A stretch of 8,066 bases of DNA. Source: JAFDWI01 sp964595905. Lineage in GTDB: Bacteria > Actinomycetota > Acidimicrobiia > Acidimicrobiales > Iamiaceae. The notes under the pieces are model-generated. The model saw only the letters and a list, made by a program, of their open reading frames with translations. It did not search any database and was not told the origin of the DNA. The stretch covers positions 1-8,066 of the forward strand of contig CAZQSU010000119.1 of NCBI GenBank assembly GCA_964595905.1, written 5' to 3'. Positions 1 through 6,143 of the stretch are shown here, one piece after another. Position 1 is the stretch's first letter. Each line of letters opens with the position of its first letter. Position numbers and translations under genes: made by a program.

Positions 1-584
1 TTGACCTCGGACATGCCCAGGCGGTGCGCGAGGGGCGCGTAGATCTCGAGGGTCTCGTTCGCGATGCGGGTCTGTTTGGCCTCGGGAAGCGCGGCGAGGG
101 TGCGCATGTTGTGCAGGCGGTCGGCGAGCTTGATGATCAACACCCGCAGGTCCGACGCCATCGCCACGAGCATCTTGCGCAGGGTCGCCGCCTGTTGAGC
201 CTGACGAGATTCGAAGTGCAACCCGTCGAGCTTGGTGACCCCGTCGACGATGCGGGCAACCTCGTCGCCGAACTCGGCTTCGATGTCGGCCAACGACACG
301 CCGGTGTCTTCCACGACGTCGTGCAGCAACGCTGCGGCGATGGTGGTGTCGTCGACGCCGAGATCGGCGACGACCCGACCGACCGCGAGCGGATGGTTGA
401 TGTAGGGCTCGCCGGATCGGCGGTACTGGTCGGCGTGGGCCCGCGCCGCGACCTCATAGGCGCGGGCGATGCGGTCGGTCGGTGCCTTGGGGTGGCGTTG
501 CGCGAACGCCGTGACGACCGGGGCGACCTCGACCGGAGGCGCGACGGAGCGCCGCCAGGGAAGCACGCGTGAGACGGTTGCCAT
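1..584 (-). CDS. rel: Bifunctional (p)ppGpp synthetase/hydrolase, Rel/SpoT family (N-terminal part)
   Basis: This gene runs off the left edge; 194 codons are visible and no stop is reached. The product would make and degrade the stringent-response alarmone (p)ppGpp in the cytoplasm. The visible part is the HD hydrolase domain. YINHPLAVG (61-69), LLHDVVEDT (87-94) and KLADRLHNMRTL (152-163) are the family motifs. Residues R55, H64, H88, D89, E92, D93, D155 and N159 fall at a constant offset of 11 from the catalytic set I recall for Streptococcus equisimilis Rel (R44, H53, H77, D78, E81, D82, D144, N148). The hydrolase therefore looks active, which fits a Rel/SpoT enzyme rather than a synthetase-only RelA. 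The synthetase, TGS and ACT domains would lie outside the window, so bifunctionality is inferred. The ATG at 584 is well fixed: an in-frame TAG lies four codons upstream with no start codon between. There is no Shine-Dalgarno sequence, but a TAGAAT box sits 6 nt upstream. The gene lies 65 bp after secF; the apt gene often found between them in Actinobacteria is absent. Confidence 0.95.
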   Translation of the reverse strand, partial: MATVSRVLPWRRSVAPPVEVAPVVTAFAQRHPKAPTDRIARAYEVAARAHADQYRRSGEPYINHPLAVGRVVADLGVDDTTIAAALLHDVVEDTGVSLADIEAEFGDEVARIVDGVTKLDGLHFESRQAQQAATLRKMLVAMASDLRVLIIKLADRLHNMRTLAALPEAKQTRIANETLEIYAPLAHRLGMSEV

Positions 585-590
585 GGCTCG

Positions 591-596
591 ATTCTA
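591..596 (-). promoter_or_regulatory. Candidate -10 box for a leaderless rel transcript
   Basis: Read on the minus strand this is TAGAAT, five of six matches to TATAAT and a fit to the actinobacterial TANNNT consensus. Only 6 nt (585-590) separate it from the rel ATG, so transcription would start at or within a base or two of the start codon. No ribosome-binding site precedes the ATG, as expected for a leaderless mRNA. No convincing -35 hexamer is visible. This would let rel be transcribed separately from secDF. It is inferred from spacing and sequence only. Confidence 0.5.
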
Positions 597-649
597 CGGC
601 CGGACGGCAACGCGTCGGGCCGATCCGCCGATCCGGCGCGCCTGACGAA

Positions 650-1807
650 TCAGCGCTTCTTGCCCTGCTTGCGTGGCCGGGGCGGATGCTTGTCGGAGTA
701 CGGACTGGTCGGACGGACGGGCCGTGGTGATGCCGTCGACGCGGGCGACTTCGAGCCGACCGATTCGAGCGTGTCGGCGTCGCCGGGGGTCTCGTCTTCG
801 CCGGCCGCTTGCCCACGCGCCGGCCGATCGGTCACCGGATCGACGGTCTTGGCGCGGCGGGCGAGCACGTTCTCGCGGATCTGGGTGTTGCGCGGCTCGC
901 GTTCCTTGAGCCAGCAGACGATGGGTGCGGCGATGAAGACCGACGAATACGCCCCGAGGATCAGACCGACGAACAGAGCGAGCCCGAATTCCTCGAGCGT
1001 GACCGCACCCATCAGGCCGGCGCCGATGAACAGGATCGCGGCCACCGGAAGCACCGCTGCCAAGGTGGTGTTGATCGACCGCATGAACGTCTGGTTCAGC
1101 GACAGGTTCATCATGTCGGTGTAGGTCATGTCGCCTTGCAGGGTCAGGCGACCCTCGTTGTCCTTGACCTTGTCGTACACGACGATCGTATCGTACAACG
1201 AGTATCCGAGGATCGTCAGGAACGCGATGACGGTCCCCGGCGTGACCTCGAAGCGGAAGATCGCGTACACCGCGACCGACAGGAACACGTCGTGGAGCAC
1301 GGCGATGATGGCACTCACCGCCATGCGCCATTCGAGTTGCCACGAGATGTACAACGCGATGGCGATGAAGAACACCACGAGCGCGCGCAGGGCGCTCCGC
1401 GACACGTTCGCCCCCCAGGACGGGCCGACCTCGCTCTGGTTCGCCGAGATGACACTCGCTGACTTGCCCGTCGCCTTCGCCATCGCCGCAACGGCCTTGG
1501 GTGCCGCGACGTCGGTGCCGACCTCGACCCGGATCGTGGCATCGGCGCCCTGGTTCAGGGTCTGGATCCGGGCGTCGCCCGCGCCCACGGACTCCAGCGC
1601 ACTCCGGACCGTGTCGGTGCTGGTGCCCGCAGCCGGGAACTGCCACGCCGTGCCGCCCCGGAAGTCGATACCCAGCTCCAGGCCTCGGAATCCGAGGCTG
1701 AAACCGCCGAGCACCAGCAGGATCGCGGAGATGACGAAGGCGACCCGCCAACCGATCCGGAAGTCGACGTCGTCGTCGAAGGAATAGAGGCGCCGCAGCA
1801 GGCTCAT
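650..1807 (-). CDS. secF: Protein translocase subunit SecF
   Basis: SecF is a 385-residue inner-membrane protein that works with SecD at the SecYEG channel, using the proton motive force to help complete export of preproteins. It has the family layout: TM1 at about 20-40, an extracytoplasmic P1 domain opening with GIDFRGGT (46-53), then five membrane segments at about 138-300. The conserved TM4 stretch GYSLYDTIVVYDKVKDN (201-217) and NQTFMRSINTT (238-248) are present. After residue 300 there is an 85-residue hydrophilic tail rich in Pro, Ser, Arg and Lys, ending RPRKQGKKR and probably cytoplasmic. The open frame extends upstream to 1942, but the ATG at 1807 is the right start: the protein begins MSLLRRLYSFDDDVDF as in the family, and a strong GGAGG (1815-1819) lies 7 nt before it. 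The start overlaps the secD stop as ATGA, implying translational coupling. Identification is firm. Confidence 0.97.
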   Translation of the reverse strand: MSLLRRLYSFDDDVDFRIGWRVAFVISAILLVLGGFSLGFRGLELGIDFRGGTAWQFPAAGTSTDTVRSALESVGAGDARIQTLNQGADATIRVEVGTDVAAPKAVAAMAKATGKSASVISANQSEVGPSWGANVSRSALRALVVFFIAIALYISWQLEWRMAVSAIIAVLHDVFLSVAVYAIFRFEVTPGTVIAFLTILGYSLYDTIVVYDKVKDNEGRLTLQGDMTYTDMMNLSLNQTFMRSINTTLAAVLPVAAILFIGAGLMGAVTLEEFGLALFVGLILGAYSSVFIAAPIVCWLKEREPRNTQIRENVLARRAKTVDPVTDRPARGQAAGEDETPGDADTLESVGSKSPASTASPRPVRPTSPYSDKHPPRPRKQGKKR

Positions 1808-3546
1808 GTCGTCGCCTCCGTGACGCTGCCGCCGACCGTGGCGGCGCCCTTGTGGTGAGCGCGTACGCCGAGCAGGCCGGGACGACTGTTGAAGTAGGGG
1901 CGGTTCGCGAGCCAGTACACGACCGGGCGCATGAAGAACCACGACGCCAACAGGTCGATCAGCGTCGACAGACCCAGATAGAACGCGAACCCGCGCACCG
2001 AGCCGATCGTGAGCAGGTACAGGATCACCGCGCCGATCAACGAGACGAAGTCGGCGGACACGATCGTCCCCCAGGCGACCTTGAACGACGACTGCACGGT
2101 GCCACGCAGGGTTCTGCCCTTGGTCATGTCCTCACGGAGATGTTCGTAGAACACCACGTTCGAGTCGACCGCGACGCCGACCGACACGATGATGCCGGTG
2201 ATGCCGGCCAAGGTGAGTGCCAAACCGTTGTGGTCACCGAGATACGAGATCACCACCCACAGATACCCCGTCGACGTGGCCAGCGACAGGATCGCGACCA
2301 GGCCCAGCAACCGGTAGAACACGAGCATGTAGATCGCGACCAGGCCGAGGCCGACCAGTCCGGCGACGATGCCGGCGTGCAACGAGTTCGCCCCGAGCGT
2401 CGCCGACACCGTCTCGAGCGTGGCCGGCTGGAACTCGACCGGCAGGGCGCCGTAGCGCAGCTGCAGCGCGAGCGCATCGGCCGTCTTGTGGGTGAAGTTC
2501 CCGGTGATCACGAACCCGTTGGGGTTCTTGGGCAGGTCGACGGCGTTCACGGTCGGCGCAGAGATGACGGCACCGTCGAGGACCATGGCGATGGCGCCCC
2601 GTTGACCGCCGGCGTCACCGCTGCGAATCGGCGGGCAGGTCTCCTTACCGGTGAAGCACTCGTTGAAGGCGTCGTTGACCTTCTTCTTCTGGCTGTCCTT
2701 GACCTTGACGTTCACCTCCCACTGACCGTTCTGGGAGTTCAGCTGCGCCTCGGCGCTGGAGAGGACCGTCCCGTCGAAGAGCACTGGTCCCAGCAGGTAG
2801 CGGCCACCGTCTCCGGTGTAGATCTTCGAACCCGGATGCGCCGCCATGTAGGCCTTGAGCTGGTCTTCAGGGCTCAACGTCGTGGTCGGGGCACCCGAGG
2901 TGGTGGGTGCGGCGCTGGCGGTCGGACCCGAGGCGGTGGTGGCCGGAGCACCCGTGGTGGGCGGCGCGGTCGTCGCCGTTGGAGCACCGTACGCGATCGG
3001 TTCCACCCCAGCCTGGCCGTGAGGCGTGACCCCCATCGAGTTCTCGTTCGTGCCCGACGGCTCGGGCGTCGTCGCGGGAGCGGTGGTCGCCGGGGCGGTC
3101 GTCGCCGGGGCGGTCGTGCGGGGCGTGGTCGTGCGGGGCGTGGTCGTGCCCGGGGTGGTGGTCGCGGTCGACGGGGTGGCCGGGCCGAGATCGGCGAGCA
3201 CCTGGTGGAACTGCAACTTGGCGGTCGTGCCGATGATCTTCTTGGCCCGTTCCTGGTCGGCCTTCGACTTCAGACCGGGGAGCTGCACCACGACGGTGTG
3301 CCCCGACCGGACGACCTCCGGTTCGGCGATCCCGAGCCCGTCGACCCGGTTGCGGATGATGTTCGCCGCCTCGGTGACCGCGTCGTTGGTGGTCTTGGTC
3401 CCCTCCTTCGGGATCAACGTGGCCGACAGGCCACCCTGCAGATCGAGGCCGAGGACCGGGCTCCAGCCGAACCCGAACGTGCAGGCGAGGCCGACGATGA
3501 GCAACACCATCCAGACGGCAAGGGCTCCCAGTCCCTTCTTCTTCAT
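1804..3546 (-). CDS. secD: Protein translocase subunit SecD
   Basis: SecD is a 580-residue membrane protein, partner of SecF in the Sec accessory complex. TM1 spans about 8-28 and is followed by GLDLQGGL (33-40). A large extracytoplasmic domain follows, including GAVISAPTVN (325-334), and then five membrane segments between about 391 and 542. The TM4 signature VAVDSNVVFYEHLRED (458-473) is intact. The extracytoplasmic domain is interrupted at about 121-224 by a low-complexity Thr/Pro/Ala segment, part of it encoded by a 15-bp tandem repeat. Similar Pro- or Thr-rich inserts are known in other actinobacterial SecD proteins. Two cysteines, C297 and C304, lie outside the membrane and could form a disulfide. 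The ATG at 3546 is supported by AGAGGA (3552-3557), 5 nt upstream. The stop overlaps the secF start by 4 nt. The 187-bp gap to ruvB leaves room for a separate secDF promoter. Confidence 0.97.
   Translation of the reverse strand: MKKKGLGALAVWMVLLIVGLACTFGFGWSPVLGLDLQGGLSATLIPKEGTKTTNDAVTEAANIIRNRVDGLGIAEPEVVRSGHTVVVQLPGLKSKADQERAKKIIGTTAKLQFHQVLADLGPATPSTATTTPGTTTPRTTTPRTTAPATTAPATTAPATTPEPSGTNENSMGVTPHGQAGVEPIAYGAPTATTAPPTTGAPATTASGPTASAAPTTSGAPTTTLSPEDQLKAYMAAHPGSKIYTGDGGRYLLGPVLFDGTVLSSAEAQLNSQNGQWEVNVKVKDSQKKKVNDAFNECFTGKETCPPIRSGDAGGQRGAIAMVLDGAVISAPTVNAVDLPKNPNGFVITGNFTHKTADALALQLRYGALPVEFQPATLETVSATLGANSLHAGIVAGLVGLGLVAIYMLVFYRLLGLVAILSLATSTGYLWVVISYLGDHNGLALTLAGITGIIVSVGVAVDSNVVFYEHLREDMTKGRTLRGTVQSSFKVAWGTIVSADFVSLIGAVILYLLTIGSVRGFAFYLGLSTLIDLLASWFFMRPVVYWLANRPYFNSRPGLLGVRAHHKGAATVGGSVTEATT
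3068..3157. repeat. 15-bp in-frame tandem repeat within secD (6 units)
   Basis: Six consecutive 15-bp units start at 3068, 3083, 3098, 3113, 3128 and 3143. The units at 3113 and 3128 are identical (gtcgtgcggggcgtg); the others differ by a few bases, and 3083 and 3098 differ at one. Because 15 is a multiple of three, copy-number change would not break the secD frame. On the minus strand the units encode pentapeptides of the kind TTPRT and TTAPA (about residues 130-160 of SecD). This is a candidate length-variable minisatellite. Confidence 0.85.
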
Positions 3547-3604
3547 CGAGTTCCTCTGGTCAGACCGGTCGATCGTGAAGCCGCGCGCACCTTCCCGACC
3601 GCCT

Positions 3605-3621
3605 CACGGGCGCGGCCCGTG
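3605..3621 (-). other. Perfect GC hairpin in the ruvB-secD intergenic region
   Basis: The 187-bp interval 3547-3733 holds no plausible gene. It contains cacgggc (3605-3611), a 3-nt loop gcg, and its exact complement gcccgtg (3615-3621). In RNA this is a 7-bp stem about 58 nt before the secD ATG. No U-run follows on the minus strand, so it is not a canonical intrinsic terminator. It may be a leader structure or an attenuator-like element, or simply chance in GC-rich DNA. A weak TANNNT match (TAACGT on the minus strand, 3653-3658) lies upstream and could be a secDF -10 box, but it has no matching -35 and I do not annotate it separately. Confidence 0.35.
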
Positions 3622-3733
3622 GCGAGTCGTCCGGTGTGCGGCACGGCAGACGACGTTAGTGGGCGGTGGCGGACGCGGGCGACACCGGGCGGACGGCGGA
3701 GAACTCGGATCTGCACGACTCGATCGACGCGGG

Positions 3734-4765
3734 TCAGTCGAAGAGCGCGTCGGGGGCGGGGCGACCAGCGGGCGCCTCGAGGCCGAGGTGGGCCCACGCC
3801 GCAGGGGTCGGCACGCGGCCCCGCGGGGTCCGCATCAGCAGTCCCTGCTGGATGAGGAACGGCTCGTAGACGTCCTCGACCGTCTCGCCGGGTTCGGCGA
3901 CGCTGATGGCGAGGGTCGACAGGCCGACCGGTCCGCCGCCGAACCGGTTGCACAGTGCATCGAGGATCGCCCGGTCGACCTTGTCGAGACCCATCTCGTC
4001 GATCCCGAAGAGCTTGAGGCCGGCACGGGCCGCGTCGCGGTCGACGACTCCGGAGGCCCGCACCTCCGCGTAGTCCTGGACCCTGCGGAGCAGACGGTTC
4101 GCGATGCGCGGCGTGCCCCGGGAGCGCCTGGCGATCTCGGTGGCGCCCGCGGCCTCGACCGGTACCCCGACGATGTCGGCGGCGCGCCTGACGATCGCCT
4201 CGAGGTCGTCGACGGCGTAGAAGTCGAGGCGCGCGACGAGCCCGAAACGGTCGCGCAGCGGGCCGGTGATCAGCCCGGTGCGGGTGGTGGCTCCCACCAG
4301 GGTGAACGGCGGGACCTCGAGCCGGATCGAGCGCGCGGCGGGCCCCTTGCCCAGCACGATGTCGAGCTGGAAGTCCTCCATCGCCGGGTAGAGCACCTCT
4401 TCCACGGCCCGGGAGAGCCGGTGGATCTCGTCGATGAACAACACGTCGCCACGCTCGAGCTGGCTCAGGATCGACGCGAGGTCACCGCCGCGCTCCAGTG
4501 CCGGGCCGGACGTGACGTGCAGGGCCGCGTCCATCTCGGTGGCGACGATCCCCGCCAGGGTGGTCTTGCCCAGTCCGGGCGGACCCGCGAACAGCAGATG
4601 GTCCGCCGGGCTTCCCCGCCGCCGGGCCGCCTCCAACACGATGCCCAGGTGTTCCTTGAGTTCGGACTGGCCGACGAACTCGTCGAGATGCCGCGGTCGC
4701 AGGGTCACCTCGTCGGCGACCTCGTCGTCGCGGGCCTCGGCGCTGATGATCTCCTCGCGTGCCAC
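3734..4765 (-). CDS. ruvB: Holliday junction branch migration DNA helicase RuvB
   Basis: RuvB is the AAA+ motor that, as a hexameric ring loaded by RuvA, drives Holliday-junction branch migration in recombination repair. At 343 residues it is the usual length. Walker A is GPPGLGKTT (61-69), Walker B VLFIDE (108-113), sensor 1 GATT (158-161), the arginine finger R171 in GPLRDRFG (168-175), and sensor 2 RGTPRIANRLLRR (216-228). A C-terminal winged-helix DNA-binding domain follows (about 255-330), including KVDRAILDALCNRFGGGPVGLSTLA (262-286) and EPFLIQQGLLMRTPRGR (301-317). The start is a GTG at 4765, supported by an AGGAG 8 nt upstream. It lies 11 nt after the ruvA stop, so the two are surely cotranscribed. 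Confidence 0.98.
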   Translation of the reverse strand: MAREEIISAEARDDEVADEVTLRPRHLDEFVGQSELKEHLGIVLEAARRRGSPADHLLFAGPPGLGKTTLAGIVATEMDAALHVTSGPALERGGDLASILSQLERGDVLFIDEIHRLSRAVEEVLYPAMEDFQLDIVLGKGPAARSIRLEVPPFTLVGATTRTGLITGPLRDRFGLVARLDFYAVDDLEAIVRRAADIVGVPVEAAGATEIARRSRGTPRIANRLLRRVQDYAEVRASGVVDRDAARAGLKLFGIDEMGLDKVDRAILDALCNRFGGGPVGLSTLAISVAEPGETVEDVYEPFLIQQGLLMRTPRGRVPTPAAWAHLGLEAPAGRPAPDALFD

Positions 4766-4773
4766 CGTCGGCG

Positions 4774-4779
4774 CTCCTA
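4774..4779 (-). promoter_or_regulatory. ruvB ribosome-binding site overlapping the ruvA stop codon
   Basis: On the minus strand this reads TAGGAG. Its first three bases are the ruvA stop codon and AGGAG is the Shine-Dalgarno sequence, 8 nt before the ruvB GTG. Ribosomes ending ruvA would therefore uncover or directly reuse the ruvB initiation site. It decides the GTG start at 4765. Confidence 0.75.
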
Positions 4780-5382
4780 TCGGGCCTGACCGAGTTCGCG
4801 CAGGGCGCGGCGAAGTGCCTCGGCGACATCGGGGGCGTCGCGGACCGTCTCGGTCGCCAGGACGCCGCTGATCTCCTCGCCCCGGTAGCCGAGCCCTTCG
4901 AGTGCGGCGTGCACGTCGGTGAGCATCCCCGTGCCGCTTCCCTCAGCGGTCGCACCGGTGACTTCGTCAGCGGGGAGCAACCGGGACTTCAACTCGATCA
5001 GCAGCCGAGCCGCCGTCTTCTTGCCCACGCCCGGTACCAGGCACAGCCCGGCGGTGTCGTCGTCGGCCACGATGCGGGCGAGTGCCGCCGGCGCGTGCAC
5101 CGAAAGGATCGCCAACGCGAGCGCCGGCCCCACCCCGTGTGCGCCCAGCAGGGTCTCGAACGTGTCACGCTGGGCACGGTCGACGAACCCGTAGAGGCTC
5201 TGGGTGTCGTCGCGGATGTGGTGGTGGACCCAGACGAACACCTCGTCGCCGATGTCGCCGAGTTCGAACGCCGCGGCCGGCCCGAGCAAGGCCCGGTAGC
5301 CGATGCCCGTTCCGGCGACCTCGATCAGGACCTCACCGGTCGTGTCGCGGTCGACCAGACGCCCCCGCAGTGAGCCGATCAC
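4777..5382 (-). CDS. ruvA: Holliday junction branch migration complex subunit RuvA
   Basis: RuvA binds the four-way junction as a tetramer and recruits RuvB. The protein is 201 residues, normal for the family. Domain I is the OB fold, beginning (M)IGSLRGRL and including GIGYR (26-30) and HHHIRDDTQSLYGF (53-66). Domain II has two helix-hairpin-helix motifs, GVGPALALAIL (83-93) and VPGVGKKTAARLL (116-128). The loosely linked domain III (about 150-201), DVHAALEGLGYRGEEI onward, contacts RuvB. The open frame continues far upstream to 5850, but that part is antisense noise through ruvC. The GTG at 5382 gives the canonical N-terminus and has GGAG (5390-5393) 7 nt upstream. It overlaps the ruvC stop as GTGA, so translation is probably coupled to ruvC. 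Confidence 0.97.
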   Translation of the reverse strand: MIGSLRGRLVDRDTTGEVLIEVAGTGIGYRALLGPAAAFELGDIGDEVFVWVHHHIRDDTQSLYGFVDRAQRDTFETLLGAHGVGPALALAILSVHAPAALARIVADDDTAGLCLVPGVGKKTAARLLIELKSRLLPADEVTGATAEGSGTGMLTDVHAALEGLGYRGEEISGVLATETVRDAPDVAEALRRALRELGQAR

Positions 5383-5897
5383 GAGCGCGCTCCGGCGACG
5401 GCCCCCCGGCGTGACAGGGAGCGTCGCAGACCCAGATGAGCGAGATGGCACAGCGCCAACGCGGCAGCATCGGCGGCGTCGGCAGGTCTGGGGACGACCT
5501 CGAGCCCGAGCAGCGTCTTGACCATCTGCTGCATCTGGACCTTGTCGGCTCCCCCGTGGCCGGCGACGGCGAGCTTGGCCTCGTTCGGCGAATACTGCGC
5601 CACCTCGATGTCGCGCACCGCGGCCTCGGCCATGGCGAGGCCGCTCGCCTGGCCCACCGACATGGCCGTGCGGGCGTTGTTCTGGAACAGGACCCGCTCG
5701 ATCGCCAGCGCGTCGGGTTCGAAGTCGTCGAAGAGCGATCGCAGCTCGCGCTGGAGCTCCGCGAGTCGACGGGGAAGTTCGTCGTCCGGCGAGGTCCGGA
5801 TCACGCCGATGGCCACCGCACGGGCGCCCGAGGCGACCTTCTGGATGCACGCGTAGCCGCAGCGCGAGACGCCCGGATCGATTCCCAACACGAACAT
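5379..5897 (-). CDS. ruvC: Crossover junction endodeoxyribonuclease RuvC
   Basis: RuvC is the RNase H-like resolvase that makes paired nicks in Holliday junctions held by RuvAB. The product is 172 residues, as usual. The four acidic catalytic residues are in place: D7 in LGIDPG (4-9), E67 in LAIERVLFQNN (64-74), and D140 and D143 in RPADAADAAALALCH (137-151). YSPNEAKLAVAGHGGADKVQMQQMV (102-126) matches the conserved basic region. The ATG at 5897 gives the standard N-terminus MFVLGIDPG; the frame stays open upstream into the run of N, but the codons just before it are not start codons. Only a poor Shine-Dalgarno is seen, and a TAGGGT box lies 7 nt upstream, so the mRNA may be leaderless. The yebC gene often found upstream is absent; a divergent ABC exporter lies there instead. 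Confidence 0.97.
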   Translation of the reverse strand: MFVLGIDPGVSRCGYACIQKVASGARAVAIGVIRTSPDDELPRRLAELQRELRSLFDDFEPDALAIERVLFQNNARTAMSVGQASGLAMAEAAVRDIEVAQYSPNEAKLAVAGHGGADKVQMQQMVKTLLGLEVVPRPADAADAAALALCHLAHLGLRRSLSRRGAVAGARS

Positions 5898-5904
5898 CTG
5901 TACG

Positions 5905-5910
5905 ACCCTA
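5905..5910 (-). promoter_or_regulatory. Candidate -10 box for a leaderless ruvCAB transcript
   Basis: On the minus strand this is TAGGGT, fitting TANNNT, and 7 nt (5898-5904) separate it from the ruvC ATG. That spacing would place the transcription start at the start codon. There is no good -35 hexamer at 16-18 nt upstream. AGGG inside the box could alternatively act as a weak, rather distant ribosome-binding site. It is weaker than the TAGAAT box before rel. Confidence 0.35.
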
Positions 5911-5943
5911 GCCCGGTCGCACCGCCCGACCGTGGATGCCCGG

Positions 5944-5964
5944 CGTGGGACACGGGAACCGGGG
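5944..5964. repeat. 21-bp repeat at left edge of the sequence gap
   Basis: These last 21 bases before the N run are identical to the first 21 bases after it (6065-6085). They contain one full copy of the 16-bp unit gggacacgggaaccgg (5947-5962) and the first two bases of a next one. The identity is flush with both gap edges, as expected for two contigs whose ends overlap. Confidence 0.9.
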
Positions 5965-6064
5965 NNNNNNNNNNNNNNNNNNNNNNNNNNNNNNNNNNNN
6001 NNNNNNNNNNNNNNNNNNNNNNNNNNNNNNNNNNNNNNNNNNNNNNNNNNNNNNNNNNNNNNNN
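5965..6064. other. Assembly gap of exactly 100 N
   Basis: One hundred undetermined bases lie between the divergent ruvC and ABC exporter genes. A run of exactly 100 is a common scaffolding placeholder for a gap of unknown size. The identical 21-bp flanks suggest that its true length may be zero or negative, or that it replaces a collapsed tandem array. Nothing can be annotated inside it. Confidence 0.98.
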
Positions 6065-6115
6065 CGTGGGACACGGGAACCGGGGGACACGGGAGTGAGG
6101 AGACACGGTACAGAA
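6065..6115. repeat. Degenerate 16-bp tandem repeat upstream of the ABC exporter
   Basis: Three units with a period of exactly 16 bp begin at 6068, 6084 and 6100. They read gggacacgggaaccgg, gggacacgggagtgag and gagacacggtacagaa; the shared core is ggacacggg, decaying toward the gene. Bases 6065-6085 duplicate 5944-5964. The array ends about 29 bp before the preferred ATPase start, so it lies where a promoter or operator would be. The last unit includes CAGAAT (6111-6116), a weak -10 candidate. Whether it is regulatory or a dispersed intergenic repeat cannot be told from this window. Confidence 0.7.
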
Positions 6116-6133
6116 TGGGTCCGCGATGCCGAT

Positions 6134-6137
6134 GGAG
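6134..6137 (+). promoter_or_regulatory. Ribosome-binding site deciding the ABC ATPase start
   Basis: GGAG lies 6 nt before the ATG at 6144. The two other in-frame ATGs, at 6126 and 6132, have no Shine-Dalgarno sequence, so 6144 is preferred. A leaderless start at 6126 remains possible. Confidence 0.55.
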
Positions 6138-6143
6138 AACCAG

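Noticed and set aside
24..572. Plus-strand open frame opposite rel
   Set aside because: Rel motifs on the minus strand explain the coding signal; this frame has no recognisable domain.
1808..1942. Longer N-terminus for SecF
   Set aside because: The added 45 residues overlap the secD coding end and do not resemble SecF; the ATG at 1807 has a GGAGG and the family N-terminus.
3605..3621. Intrinsic terminator after ruvB
   Set aside because: The stem is perfect but short and has no U-run on the minus strand.
1852..3855. Plus-strand open frame of 667 codons opposite secD
   Set aside because: It lies antisense to the firmly identified secD, has Arg/Gly/Asp-biased low-complexity composition with no domain, and is the usual open shadow frame in GC-rich coding DNA.
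3026..4789. Plus-strand open frame of 587 codons opposite secD and ruvB
   Set aside because: It spans two real genes and an intergenic region on the other strand, and its valine-rich start is simply the complement of the SecD Thr/Pro repeat.
5383..5850. Longer N-terminus for RuvA
   Set aside because: The extension would cover most of ruvC in another frame; the GTG at 5382 gives the canonical start.
5944..6115. CRISPR array
   Set aside because: The repeats are contiguous 16-bp units without unique spacers, and there are no cas genes nearby.
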